This document shows, one piece after another, positions 15,982 through 25,786 of a stretch of 64,000 nt of DNA. The DNA is taken from the NCBI GenBank assembly GCA_964396375.1, contig CAYNEY010000013.1, forward strand, positions 46,303 through 110,302, written 5' to 3'. Origin of the DNA: FEN-1139 sp964396375 (GTDB taxonomy: Bacteria; Myxococcota_A; Polyangia; Polyangiales; Polyangiaceae). Position numbers and translations under genes: made by a program. The notes beneath the pieces were generated by a model. The model worked only from the letters and a program-made list of their open reading frames with translations. It was not told where the DNA came from and made no database searches. How positions within the stretch are numbered: position 1 is the stretch's first letter; each line of letters begins with the position of its first letter.

Positions 15982-17919
15982 ATGGCTGGTTCGAAACAAA
16001 GCCGTCTCGGTTTGCCCGACGCGATCTTGGCTGCGGTGGTGGTGGCCGTCGTCAGCCTGATGATCGTTCCGCTCCCGACCGCGCTCCTCGACACACTCCT
16101 CGCCACCAACCTGGCGCTGTCGATGTCGATCCTGCTTGTCACCCTCACCGTCACCGACGCCCTGCAGATCGCAGCCTTTCCTACCCTTCTGCTCATCACC
16201 ACGCTCTTTCGCCTGGGACTGAACGTCGCAACCACCCGTCTGATCCTGCTCCAAGCCGACGCGGGTGAGGTGATCCGCGCATTCGGCCAGTTCGTGGTCA
16301 AAGGCAACTACGTGGTGGGTGGCGTGGTGTTTTTGGTCCTCTCGATCATCCAGTTCTTGGTGATCGCCAAGGGGAGCGAGCGTGTCGCAGAGGTCGGGGC
16401 ACGATTTACCTTGGACGCCATGCCCGGCAAACAGATGGCAATCGATGCCGAGCTCCGGAGTGGCAGCATCGACGGTGGCGAAGCGCGGCGGCGGCGCCGT
16501 CAGTTGGCCCGGGAAAGTCAGTTCTACGGGGCTATGGACGGCGCGATGAAATTCGTGAAAGGAGATGTCATCGCCTCCTTCCTGATCACGCTCGTGAACG
16601 TCCTTGGAGGGATCGCCATCGGCGTAGGACAAAGGGATATGGAGTTGGTGGGAGCTCTGAAACGCTACGGCCTCCTCACGATTGGCGACGGTCTGGTGAC
16701 ACAAATCCCGGCTTTGATCCTGGCCACGAGCGCGGGGGTTCTCGTGACTCGCGTGGCCAGCGCGGAACCGGATACTCCCCTTGGTCGCGAACTAGCGACG
16801 CAGCTCTTTGGAAACCCCCAGGCGCTCCGGATCGCAGCCTTGTTCGTCCTCGGGCTGGGGCTCGTGCCTGGACTTCCTACCATGCCTTTTCTCGCGATCA
16901 GCGTGCTGCTTTTCATTGCCTCCCGCGCCCGAGCACGCAGCCTGCGCGCCGAGCGGTCCGATAGGACGGGAGAGGCCGTTGCCGGTGCGCGGGCCGCTTC
17001 AGGCACAGAGTTCGTGCCTTTGGTTGTGCCCTGGTCGCTCGCCGTCGGAAGCGCTTTCCGCACACGGCTCATGGATGACGAGAGCGCGAAGGGTCTGTCC
17101 GCTCAGCTCGAGCACGTCCGCCAGCGGATGTTCTTTGAGCTGGGCGTCCCACTCGTGCCATGTCGACTCGTCTCCGACCCGACGCTCGGCGCGGGAGAAC
17201 TCCGCCTCTTCATCCATGAGGTACCCGCGCTCCGGCTAGAGCTTTCGCCGGATCAAGGCGAAGAAACCTGGGTGCCGGCGGTGCTCGCCGTGCTGCGTCG
17301 ACGCGCGGCAGACTTCATCTCGATGGCCGAGACCCAGTTGTTGCTCGACCAGCTCGAGCAGTTCGCGCCTGCGCCAGTGCGGCAGTTGCTGCCAAAACCA
17401 CTCTCGCTAGGGACGCTCGCCGAAGTCTTGCGGCGCCTCCTTGAAGAAGAAGTGAGCATCCGCGATCTCAAAGCCATACTCGAGGCTCTCGGCCAGGTGG
17501 CTCACGTAGAGCGCGATCCCATGCAACTGGCCGAGTACGTGCGTTCGCAACTCCGCCGCGTGCTTACCCACGCAGTGTGCCAAGAACAAGCTCAGCTGGG
17601 GGTGGTGCTGATCGACCCCAGCCTAGAAGATGTCATCCGCGGTGCTATCTCGCGCACACAGGCTGGCTCGTTTTTGTCCCTGGCGCCCCGGGCAGCACGT
17701 GACGTGTGTCTCTCAATCCGCCGTGCCCTCGCCGAAGCCGAGGCGCGCACAAGCGTACCACCGGTCCTGCTCGCCGCCCCGGATACGCGAAGATTCATCA
17801 GAAAACTGATCGAAAATGAGTTTCCGGACCTCCGAGTCGTCTCCTTCGCCGAACTGCTCCCGGAGCTCAGCCTCTCCCCACTCGCCACCGCCACCATCGT
17901 CAGCGCCCTCGACGACTAG
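15982..17919 (+). CDS. sctV: SctV-type (FHIPEP family) type III export gate protein, orphan
   Basis: A 645-residue homologue of the T3SS/flagellar export-gate protein. ATG 15982 has AAGG 11 nt upstream; GTG 15973 and TTG 15943 are in-frame alternatives. The N-terminal half has about eight membrane helices. It contains the family signature LDAMPGKQMAIDAELRSG and then ESQFYGAMDGAMKFVKGDVI. The MKFVKGD form is typical of virulence-type SctV, whereas flagellar FlhA usually has SKFVRGD. The cytoplasmic C-terminal domain starts about residue 340 and includes LEEEVSIRDLKAILEALGQV and LAEYVRSQLRRVL, both standard. All domains look intact. No other T3SS or flagellar gene (sctRSTU, ATPase, secretin) is present in the window. 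The downstream minus-strand gene overlaps its stop by 4 nt. Confidence 0.88.
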   Translation: MAGSKQSRLGLPDAILAAVVVAVVSLMIVPLPTALLDTLLATNLALSMSILLVTLTVTDALQIAAFPTLLLITTLFRLGLNVATTRLILLQADAGEVIRAFGQFVVKGNYVVGGVVFLVLSIIQFLVIAKGSERVAEVGARFTLDAMPGKQMAIDAELRSGSIDGGEARRRRRQLARESQFYGAMDGAMKFVKGDVIASFLITLVNVLGGIAIGVGQRDMELVGALKRYGLLTIGDGLVTQIPALILATSAGVLVTRVASAEPDTPLGRELATQLFGNPQALRIAALFVLGLGLVPGLPTMPFLAISVLLFIASRARARSLRAERSDRTGEAVAGARAASGTEFVPLVVPWSLAVGSAFRTRLMDDESAKGLSAQLEHVRQRMFFELGVPLVPCRLVSDPTLGAGELRLFIHEVPALRLELSPDQGEETWVPAVLAVLRRRAADFISMAETQLLLDQLEQFAPAPVRQLLPKPLSLGTLAEVLRRLLEEEVSIRDLKAILEALGQVAHVERDPMQLAEYVRSQLRRVLTHAVCQEQAQLGVVLIDPSLEDVIRGAISRTQAGSFLSLAPRAARDVCLSIRRALAEAEARTSVPPVLLAAPDTRRFIRKLIENEFPDLRVVSFAELLPELSLSPLATATIVSALDD

Positions 17920-18821
17920 TGCCGCTGGACAATCATTCGCCGTGGGATCGCCCCGCTCTGCTCCAGCATCTTCTTCGCCTCGCGCATCAGGAGTGGATGG
18001 GTCTTTTTGCCGAGAAAACCGGCCAGGAGTCGTGCATCCTGCTCGAGGAGGCTGCGCAGCGCACGCCGCATCCCCTTCACGTCGTTCACACCTACTGCTG
18101 CAAAGGCGCGGGCCCGAAAGAGCTGGGGGCGGATCTGTTCGAAGGCCGCGTCGTTGGGATCGTAGAGTTCCAGTAGCTCATGAGCCTTCTTGGGCTGTCC
18201 ACCCCGCGCCCAGCATTCCGCCATCACCGCCACCATCATCGCCCTCGAACGCGGATCTTCGTGTCGCTTCAACTCGATGCCATCCACCAACGGCCTTGCT
18301 GGAGTCACCTGACCTAGCATGAGGTGAATCATGGCGCGTTGGGCTCGCGCCTCGTCCGCGATGTTGGGCATGACCTTCTTCAGATCGATCTGCTCCAGGG
18401 TTGAAAGAGCCCGTTTGGGATCCTCTTGGAGTTCAAGTTGGGCGCGTGCGAAGACCGCCGCTGGATCACCTTTTTTGTACTTCTGCTCGAGTTCGCTCAA
18501 CGCCGCTTTGCGATCCTCAGCCGAATCCGCGTGGCTGAGCAGGCTGGCTACGCGCTGTGCCTTCTTCGACTGGATGAGCGCCCAGGTCACCACCGCAAGC
18601 GCGAGCGCGGTGACCAGACCGGCCGTGCCAAACAGCGCCGGCGTCACCCAACCACGTGTGAAGCTGCCGATCCCGAGTGCCAGGATCCACACTGCTATCA
18701 CTGGGATGCCGAGCCGAAGTAGCATGCCTCGGATCGGTGACTTAGAAGAACCGGTCATCGAGCGGGCCGCCGGCGCCGAGGTTGAACTAGGCTTCTGGGA
18801 GGGCCTCTTGGATGTTGCCAC
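17916..18821 (-). CDS. Membrane protein with two N-terminal helices and TPR-like domain
   Basis: A 301-residue protein of unknown function. Residues 1-30 are Ser/Pro/Lys-rich. They are followed by two transmembrane helices (LRLGIPVIAVWILALGIGSF, then PALFGTAGLVTALALAVVTW) and an alpha-helical cytoplasmic or periplasmic part. The latter contains TPR-like segments: EQKYKKGDPAAVFARAQLEL, RALSTLEQIDLKKVMPNIAD, RAMIHLMLGQVTPARPLVDG and AECWARGGQPKKAHELLELY. It is the last gene of the rpsA-HIT-PerM minus-strand series, starting 35 nt after the AI-2E transporter stop. Its stop overlaps the sctV stop by 4 nt from the opposite strand. No catalytic motif is visible. Confidence 0.72.
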   Translation of the reverse strand: MATSKRPSQKPSSTSAPAARSMTGSSKSPIRGMLLRLGIPVIAVWILALGIGSFTRGWVTPALFGTAGLVTALALAVVTWALIQSKKAQRVASLLSHADSAEDRKAALSELEQKYKKGDPAAVFARAQLELQEDPKRALSTLEQIDLKKVMPNIADEARAQRAMIHLMLGQVTPARPLVDGIELKRHEDPRSRAMMVAVMAECWARGGQPKKAHELLELYDPNDAAFEQIRPQLFRARAFAAVGVNDVKGMRRALRSLLEQDARLLAGFLGKKTHPLLMREAKKMLEQSGAIPRRMIVQRH

Positions 18822-18856
18822 CGAGGAGGCCTAGCGTGCCCACACCAGCGCGCAAG

Positions 18857-20179
18857 TCACTTGGGGTCCAAGGCTGGTTCCTGAGCGACCGGGTCGGGCT
18901 GTTTCGGCACGAACAGGGGGAGGATCGTGTCGCCCGCATCCGGGACCACCTGCGCCCGGAAGTGAAGAAAGATGCTCTGCGCGATCGACCAGGTGGGTAC
19001 TGCGAACAGCGCCCCCCACAGCCCGAAGAGATGCTCTCCCACCAAGAGCACGAAAACCACCAGCACAGGATGAATGCGGGCGGCAGTCCCGATGATCTTC
19101 GGATTGAGCAGGTTGGCCTCCAGCTGATGGATCCCGAGGATCCAGATCAGCACCCAAAGCCCCGTGAAGAAACCGTCGGTGAGCCCGATGGCGACCGCCG
19201 GAACGGCGGCAAGAACAGATCCGAAGATCGGGATCAGGCTGCCCACGGCGGCAATCAAGCTCATCAGTGGCCAATACTTGAGACCGAGCATCCAGAACCC
19301 CACCGCAGACAGAACACCATTCACCAAGCAGATCAGCAGCTGGCCTCGAACCACCCCCGACAGTCCGCGGTCCAAGCGAAACAGGAGCTGATCAAAACTC
19401 CCTCGCGCCTGCCAGGGAACGAGACCTCGGAAGAACCCCACGACGGCCTCCCGGGTGTACATCAGAAATCCGCCCACCATCAGAGTCATGAAGAGAAGAA
19501 AGATGGCATGCGAGGTCGACATCACGATCCGCTGGCCAAGCTTCAATAGCTCGACTGCGTTCTTCTTGGCGTAGGCCAGAAACTCCCCGGTAACACCCTC
19601 GAGCGCTCGGGTGAACTCGAAACCCTGCGCAGCATCCGGATTGGTCGATTCGATCCGGAATCGGTTACTGTCGTCACCCGTGATAGTTATCCCGGAGCCA
19701 ACATCCACGCTGAACCCGCCACTTGGCAGGGGCCGCACCTCGAAAGCTGAGGGGTGCCGAGCGCTCTCGACCACCTCACGCGGGGCCAATTTCTGCAGAA
19801 AACCATCTACCCGCGGACCGATGGTGTGTCCCACATCCTCGATGATGCGCGGTAACTCCCGAGCTATCCCCACGGTCTCGCGGACGATGCGTGGCGCGCC
19901 CAGTGCCACGCTCTGATAGAGAGAGAAGAGCACAATCGCGTACACGCCCAGAATGGATAGACTTCGTGGAAGCCTTCTCTTCTCAAGGAAGGCCACCAGG
20001 GGTGTGAGCACGTAGGCCAGCACCAACCCAAGCAGAAATGGCAGGAGCACCGCCCGCCCAATCGACAGCATCCCCACAAACAAGACACCAGAAACGGAAA
20101 GGAAGGCGACTCGCTTGCGTGTCCAGCCCCCATCGTTGACGTAGGCGTCGACGCGAGGCACGGGGCGCTTCTTCGGCAT
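18857..20179 (-). CDS. AI-2E/PerM family membrane transporter
   Basis: A 440-residue polytopic inner-membrane protein of the AI-2E transporter (formerly DUF20/PerM/UPF0118) family. The N-terminal TM pair is VAFLSVSGVLFVGMLSIGRA and LLPFLLGLVLAYVLTPLVAF, where the P-L-x-x-F-L-E-K end (TPLVAFLEKRRLPR) is typical. A large soluble loop spans about residues 95-215. The C-terminal TM bundle has the conserved RGQLLICLVNGVLSAVGFWM, LIAAVGSLIPIFGSVLAAVP and LEANLLNPKIIG blocks. Some members export AI-2 and others are Na+(Li+)/H+ antiporters, so the substrate cannot be read from sequence. It starts 2 nt after the HIT gene stop, so it is co-transcribed with HIT. Confidence 0.87.
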   Translation of the reverse strand: MPKKRPVPRVDAYVNDGGWTRKRVAFLSVSGVLFVGMLSIGRAVLLPFLLGLVLAYVLTPLVAFLEKRRLPRSLSILGVYAIVLFSLYQSVALGAPRIVRETVGIARELPRIIEDVGHTIGPRVDGFLQKLAPREVVESARHPSAFEVRPLPSGGFSVDVGSGITITGDDSNRFRIESTNPDAAQGFEFTRALEGVTGEFLAYAKKNAVELLKLGQRIVMSTSHAIFLLFMTLMVGGFLMYTREAVVGFFRGLVPWQARGSFDQLLFRLDRGLSGVVRGQLLICLVNGVLSAVGFWMLGLKYWPLMSLIAAVGSLIPIFGSVLAAVPAVAIGLTDGFFTGLWVLIWILGIHQLEANLLNPKIIGTAARIHPVLVVFVLLVGEHLFGLWGALFAVPTWSIAQSIFLHFRAQVVPDAGDTILPLFVPKQPDPVAQEPALDPK

Positions 20180-20181
20180 GG

Positions 20182-20682
20182 TCAGCCGGAAGATAGCACT
20201 TCAAAGGCCGACGCAAGGTACTGTCGGGTCGACTCGAGGGATTCCGGCACCACGCGAACATCGGCGAGCACCGGCATGAAGTTGTTGTCACCCTCCCAAC
20301 GCGGGACCAGATGGACATGTAGATGCTCACGAATACCGGCACCTGCCGCGTGACCCAAGTTCATTCCGACGTTGATCCCGTCACAGTGGGTGGCGGTGCG
20401 GAGGGGCGCAACGGCATCGCGCACTAGCGAGAAGAGCGCCTGGCTCTCCTCATCGCTGAGCCCGGTGAGATCGGCAACGTGCCGACTCGGCACCACCATC
20501 ACGTGACCGGCAGTGTAAGGATATTTGTTCAACACTACAAACGCGTGGCGCCGACGCGCGAGGACCAAAGTCCCCGCCGCCGGCTCCAACCCAACATACG
20601 CACACAAGGCACATCCGCGGTCAGCGGGTGATGGTGCACGGATGAACTCCATCCGCCAGGGCGCCCACAGGCGCTCCGTCAT
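20182..20682 (-). CDS. HIT-family nucleotide hydrolase/transferase (first of two in window)
   Basis: A 166-residue histidine-triad protein. The frame is open to 20877, overlapping rpsA; ATG 20682 is chosen because it lies just after the rpsA stop and opens with MTERLWAPWRMEFI, a common HIT N-terminus. A Cys pair (CALCAY) follows near residue 20, then LNKYPYTAGHVMVVPSRHVA. The triad is EHLHVHLVPRWEGDNNF (HxHxH). The WAPWRMEFI plus CxxC layout is that of the AP4A phosphorylase/bis(5'-nucleosyl)-tetraphosphatase-like branch seen in actinobacteria and deltaproteobacteria. The likely activity is cleavage of dinucleoside polyphosphates or nucleotidylated substrates. It is encoded between rpsA (34 nt upstream) and the AI-2E transporter (2 nt downstream). 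Confidence 0.9.
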   Translation of the reverse strand: MTERLWAPWRMEFIRAPSPADRGCALCAYVGLEPAAGTLVLARRRHAFVVLNKYPYTAGHVMVVPSRHVADLTGLSDEESQALFSLVRDAVAPLRTATHCDGINVGMNLGHAAGAGIREHLHVHLVPRWEGDNNFMPVLADVRVVPESLESTRQYLASAFEVLSSG

Positions 20683-20716
20683 CCACTCACCCGCTTTCCA
20701 CGGACCGGCCTCATGT

Positions 20717-22474
<1,758 letters not shown>

Positions 22475-22582
22475 GTTTGGTTTTCTTGCCGTCCTTCCTC
22501 TGAGGATTCGGCGGGACACGAGGACACACGACACCCGAGATGGGTGATACCAATCTGCCACGGGTCCGACCGATCGGTGGGC

Positions 22583-22611
22583 GGAGTAACCCAGGCCCAA
22601 GAGTCCGTCAA
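22583..22611 (-). promoter_or_regulatory. Candidate promoter for rpsA
   Basis: On the minus strand TTGACG (22611-22606, 5 of 6 to the -35 consensus) is followed after 17 bp by TACTCC (22588-22583), a weak -10. It would start transcription near 22576, leaving a leader of about 100 nt before ATG 22474. Its position in the 258-bp gap after the lipoprotein stop fits separate rpsA expression. Confidence 0.4.
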
Positions 22612-22732
22612 CGGAAAGTCGCTTTCGCGAAGCGGGAGTTCGATTTGGTTCATGGGCCGCTACCACTTGCCGGGGGGTACTCCTACACCCCAGGCCTCGC
22701 CGTACCCAAGCGAAGTGGGGATCGCCTGATGC

Positions 22733-23686
22733 TCACTTGGCTACGTCCGGTTCGAGCGCATCACTCGCCGTCGGCCTTGGGGGCAGGGTGTGCTCGAGCA
22801 GGGTACGGAGGAAGCTGAGACGGACGATCACCTGCGCCGAATCCGTGGCGAGTGTGAGCCCGAGCACCGGTCGGTCGAGGGCCGCGTCGGTTGCTGCGCG
22901 AGCAAAGAGCTCGATGGCTTGCCGCGCGGTCTCGGCCTGCGCGGCGTCATCGAACCCCACCCTGAGCTCCACCACTAGCTCTGCCGGCGCTCCGGCCGTT
23001 ACAGTAGCTGCCAAGGAACGCGCACGCCGAAGGAGTCGTCGTGCCTGCGTCAACCGAGAGCCCAGCGCTTCGGCGAGGGCTGCGGGACGCGCACTCACGG
23101 CCAGCGCCGCCCGCTCCGAAACGACGAGTTCGTTCGGAGCCGCGCCGCCTTCGATGATCCGTTCGACCGCATCCACCTCCGCATTTCCAACCAGCACCAG
23201 TCGATCCGGTACACCCAGGTAGACGGCGCTCACGTCGTGGCGGTGCTTGGCGGGACCACGATAGGCAAACCAGCCCTGACCCCGATCGAGCGGCCCGAGA
23301 TAGCCGGGACCCGAACGCGCCGGCTCGAAGTCACCAAAGTTGCCCGAGAGTACCAGCACCAGGTCATCACAACCAAACCGCGAAGGACGACAGGCAAACC
23401 AAAGGTGTCGGGTATTCGCCAGAGCATCACGGGCCAACGCGTTGCTGGTTCCACCACGAGGCAGTGACCCCAAGCCGACCAGCATGGCCATCAGCGTCGC
23501 ACGGGGATCGTCGTCGAGCATGGTCCGCCAGGCATCGAGATCGACGAACCCCACCAGATCAAGGTCGGCTGGAAGCGGCACGATCCTGGTCGATGAGGTG
23601 GGCGTCGGTAGAGGGAGCTTCCGATGGTCATAGCAAGACGTGGCGCCCCCGACCACCATGGCGAGCAGCCACGCAACGCGGCTCAC
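22733..23686 (-). CDS. Putative lipoprotein between cmk and rpsA, function unknown
   Basis: A 317-residue protein with an N-terminal hydrophobic segment (VAWLLAMVVGGATSC) ending in a weak lipobox (ATSC), so probably lipid-anchored outside the inner membrane. The mature part begins VPLPADLDLVGFVDLDAWRT and contains an alternating alpha/beta pattern: LVLVLSGNFGDFEPA, AVYLGVPDRLVLVGNAEVDA then VERIIEGG, and ELVVELRVGFDDAAQAETAR near the end. The layout resembles the lipoprotein encoded at 25786-26829 (a start such as LLPSDAIIFARL and a later RVIDRIVEG), suggesting distant paralogy or a shared DUF3352-like fold. ATG 23686 overlaps the cmk stop by 4 nt, so it is translationally coupled to cmk. No enzyme motif is seen. 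Confidence 0.75.
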   Translation of the reverse strand: MSRVAWLLAMVVGGATSCYDHRKLPLPTPTSSTRIVPLPADLDLVGFVDLDAWRTMLDDDPRATLMAMLVGLGSLPRGGTSNALARDALANTRHLWFACRPSRFGCDDLVLVLSGNFGDFEPARSGPGYLGPLDRGQGWFAYRGPAKHRHDVSAVYLGVPDRLVLVGNAEVDAVERIIEGGAAPNELVVSERAALAVSARPAALAEALGSRLTQARRLLRRARSLAATVTAGAPAELVVELRVGFDDAAQAETARQAIELFARAATDAALDRPVLGLTLATDSAQVIVRLSFLRTLLEHTLPPRPTASDALEPDVAK

Positions 23687-24390
23687 GAGTGCGACAGCCC
23701 TGCCTCGACACGCCGCACGACCGCCACCATCTGCCCCACCACCTCCTCGATCCCAAGGTGTGAGCTGTCGATCACCAGCGCGTCCGGCGCCTGCACCAGC
23801 GGCGCGATCGCCCGAGACATATCGCGACGATCCCGCTCGACGACCTCCGCATGAACCGCCTCGAAGTCCGCAGGCTGTCCCCGCCCACGGAGTTCTTCCG
23901 TCCTTCGCTCAGCCCTCACCTTGGTCGATGCGGTGAGGAAGAATTTGACCTCGGCCTCTGGAAACACCACAGAACCGATGTCACGCCCCTCGACCACGAC
24001 TCCCCCCACCGCTCCAATGCGGCGTTGCAGCGCGAGCAACCCAGCGCGGACCTCCGGCAGTGACGAAATCCGACTTGCCGCCTCGCCGATCTCTTGGGTA
24101 CGAATGGCGAGCGAGATATCCTCACCGCCCAACGATACGTGCGACGCAGACGAGGTACTCGTCATCGCCAACCGATCTTCTGCCGAAAGCGCGAGAGCCA
24201 GTGCTCCCAGTCCCGGCGCGTCATCCATAGCGATCTGCGCACGCTGGGCCGCGAGAGCAACAGAACGGTAAAGGGCTCCGGTGTCGAGCACGAAGTACTG
24301 AAGCTCCTCCGCCACCCGCCGGGTCACCGTGCTCTTGCCGGCTCCCGCCGGACCGTCGATCGCTACCACTGGTTTGGTTCGAGTTCCCAT
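23683..24390 (-). CDS. cmk: Cytidylate kinase
   Basis: Phosphorylates CMP/dCMP in pyrimidine nucleotide supply. It has 235 residues from ATG 24390, which is preceded by AGGAGG at about 14 nt; the longer frame to 24573 runs into aroA and is rejected. The P-loop is VAIDGPAGAGKSTVTRRVA. It is followed by LDTGALYRSVALAA, the CMP-binding region, then VVVEGRDIGSVVFPEAEVKF, and the lid-type segment RDRRDMSRAIAPLVQAPDAL with conserved Arg and Asp residues. All signatures are intact. The gene starts 61 nt after the aroA stop, and its own stop overlaps the next gene by 4 nt. aroA-cmk-rpsA is a widely conserved order. Confidence 0.96.
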   Translation of the reverse strand: MGTRTKPVVAIDGPAGAGKSTVTRRVAEELQYFVLDTGALYRSVALAAQRAQIAMDDAPGLGALALALSAEDRLAMTSTSSASHVSLGGEDISLAIRTQEIGEAASRISSLPEVRAGLLALQRRIGAVGGVVVEGRDIGSVVFPEAEVKFFLTASTKVRAERRTEELRGRGQPADFEAVHAEVVERDRRDMSRAIAPLVQAPDALVIDSSHLGIEEVVGQMVAVVRRVEAGLSHS

Positions 24391-24451
24391 CCTATCGTTC
24401 TGCTCCTCCTGCTTGGTCTCACATCCACACCTCGAGCATTCTCCGCGCCGC

Positions 24452-25786
24452 TCAGGCCAGCTGCGCCCCAAGTGCGCGCAAGGTCGCGGAGAAGCCCGGG
24501 TAGCTCGTGGCAATGCAGTCAGCGTTGGTGATGCGCGTGGGGCCATCCGCGACCAACCCAAGGATGGCCGCACTCATGGCGATGCGATGATCACCGTGGC
24601 TGTCCGCAACCACTCCGCCAGTCAGCGGCCGATCCGGGCACCCTTCGATCACCATCCCCGTCTCCGACTCTTCGGTCTTGACGCCGAAAGCTCGCAGCAG
24701 CTCCGCCATCGTTCCGATCCGGTCACTCTCCTTGACGCGAAGCTCACCGACGTCACAAATCCGGGTCGTACCGCGGGCGCGCGCGGCCAGCACGCAAGCT
24801 ATGGGGATCTCGTCGATCGAGCGCACTGCTAGATCCTTCTCGATCAACGTTCCCGAAAGCACACTCCCGCTCACCCGAACCGAGCCTACTGGCTCACCGA
24901 GCAGCTCTCTTCGTCCCTCGATTGCCAGGGTCGCCCCAGAGGCTCCAAGCACATCGAGAATACCTGTGCGCGTAGGATTCAAACCACAATTGTGGATGGT
25001 AACGGCGCTGTTCTCGACGATGGCCGCCGCGACCAGTGGGAAGGCCGCCGCCGAGAGATCTCCGGCCAGTTCGACCTCGAACGCGGGGAGCTGGTCGGGG
25101 GCTTCTGGAAGGGTGACCGTGGTTCCCTCACGGAGAAGAGGAACTCCGAGACCAAGCAGCAAGCGCTCGGTGTGGTCCCTCGATACATAGGGCTCCGAGA
25201 CGCGAGTCTCACCCTCAGCGAAGAGTCCCGACAGCAGGATCGCACTCTTGACCTGGGCGCTCGCGACCGAAAGGCCGATCTGGAGCGGAGCCAGTCGACC
25301 CACGGCCGGCCCAACCACGAGCGGTGCCGTGATATCCCCCGTCTTGAGAGGGTGAGGCCTCCCCTCCACCCGCGCGCCACGCGCCCGCAGGGGAGAAGCC
25401 ACGCGAAGCATCGGACGTCCCGACAAGGAGGCATCCCCAACCAACGTCGAGGTGAATGGCTGGGCCGCAAGCAAGCCGGCGAGCAGGCGCATGCTGGTGC
25501 CCGAGTTTCCGCAATCGAGGGGCCCAGTCGCTGCACGAAGCCCTCGAAGCCCTGCTCCGGTCACCACGAGTTGACCATTCCCTTGGTCGTCGATCTCCAC
25601 CCCCAACCTCCGTAGGATCGACATCGTGCTCACGTTGTCCTCACCATACGAGAAGCCACTCAACCGCGAGCGGCCCCTCGCCAGCGCAGCGAAGATGAGA
25701 CTACGATGGCTGATGCTCTTGTCGCTCGGCACCCCGATCTCACCGATCAGCGGACCCTGCGCAGGTTCAACTCTTAGCTCCGTCAT
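24452..25786 (-). CDS. aroA: 3-phosphoshikimate 1-carboxyvinyltransferase (EPSP synthase)
   Basis: The penultimate step of chorismate synthesis. The 444 residues start at ATG 25786, overlapping the upstream lipoprotein stop by one base (TGATG). Motifs in order: VPSDKSISHRSLIFAALARG, LDCGNSGTSMRLLAGLLA, GDASLSGRPMLRV, VASAQVKSAILLSGL, EVELAGDLSAAAFPLVAAA and GELRVKESDRIGTMAELLRA. Near the C-terminus come VADSHGDHRIAMSAAILGL and NADCIATSYPGF. The active-site Lys, Asp, Glu and Arg residues are all in place. The LDCGNSGTSMRLLAG form is that of the Bacillus-like group rather than the enterobacterial one. Its product pathway supplies the chorismate used by the men operon. Confidence 0.97.
   Translation of the reverse strand: MTELRVEPAQGPLIGEIGVPSDKSISHRSLIFAALARGRSRLSGFSYGEDNVSTMSILRRLGVEIDDQGNGQLVVTGAGLRGLRAATGPLDCGNSGTSMRLLAGLLAAQPFTSTLVGDASLSGRPMLRVASPLRARGARVEGRPHPLKTGDITAPLVVGPAVGRLAPLQIGLSVASAQVKSAILLSGLFAEGETRVSEPYVSRDHTERLLLGLGVPLLREGTTVTLPEAPDQLPAFEVELAGDLSAAAFPLVAAAIVENSAVTIHNCGLNPTRTGILDVLGASGATLAIEGRRELLGEPVGSVRVSGSVLSGTLIEKDLAVRSIDEIPIACVLAARARGTTRICDVGELRVKESDRIGTMAELLRAFGVKTEESETGMVIEGCPDRPLTGGVVADSHGDHRIAMSAAILGLVADGPTRITNADCIATSYPGFSATLRALGAQLA

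Noticed and set aside
15103..18821. A type III secretion gene cluster around sctV
   Set aside because: Neighbours are a generic membrane protein and a TPR membrane protein; no ATPase, secretin, SctRSTU or needle gene was found.
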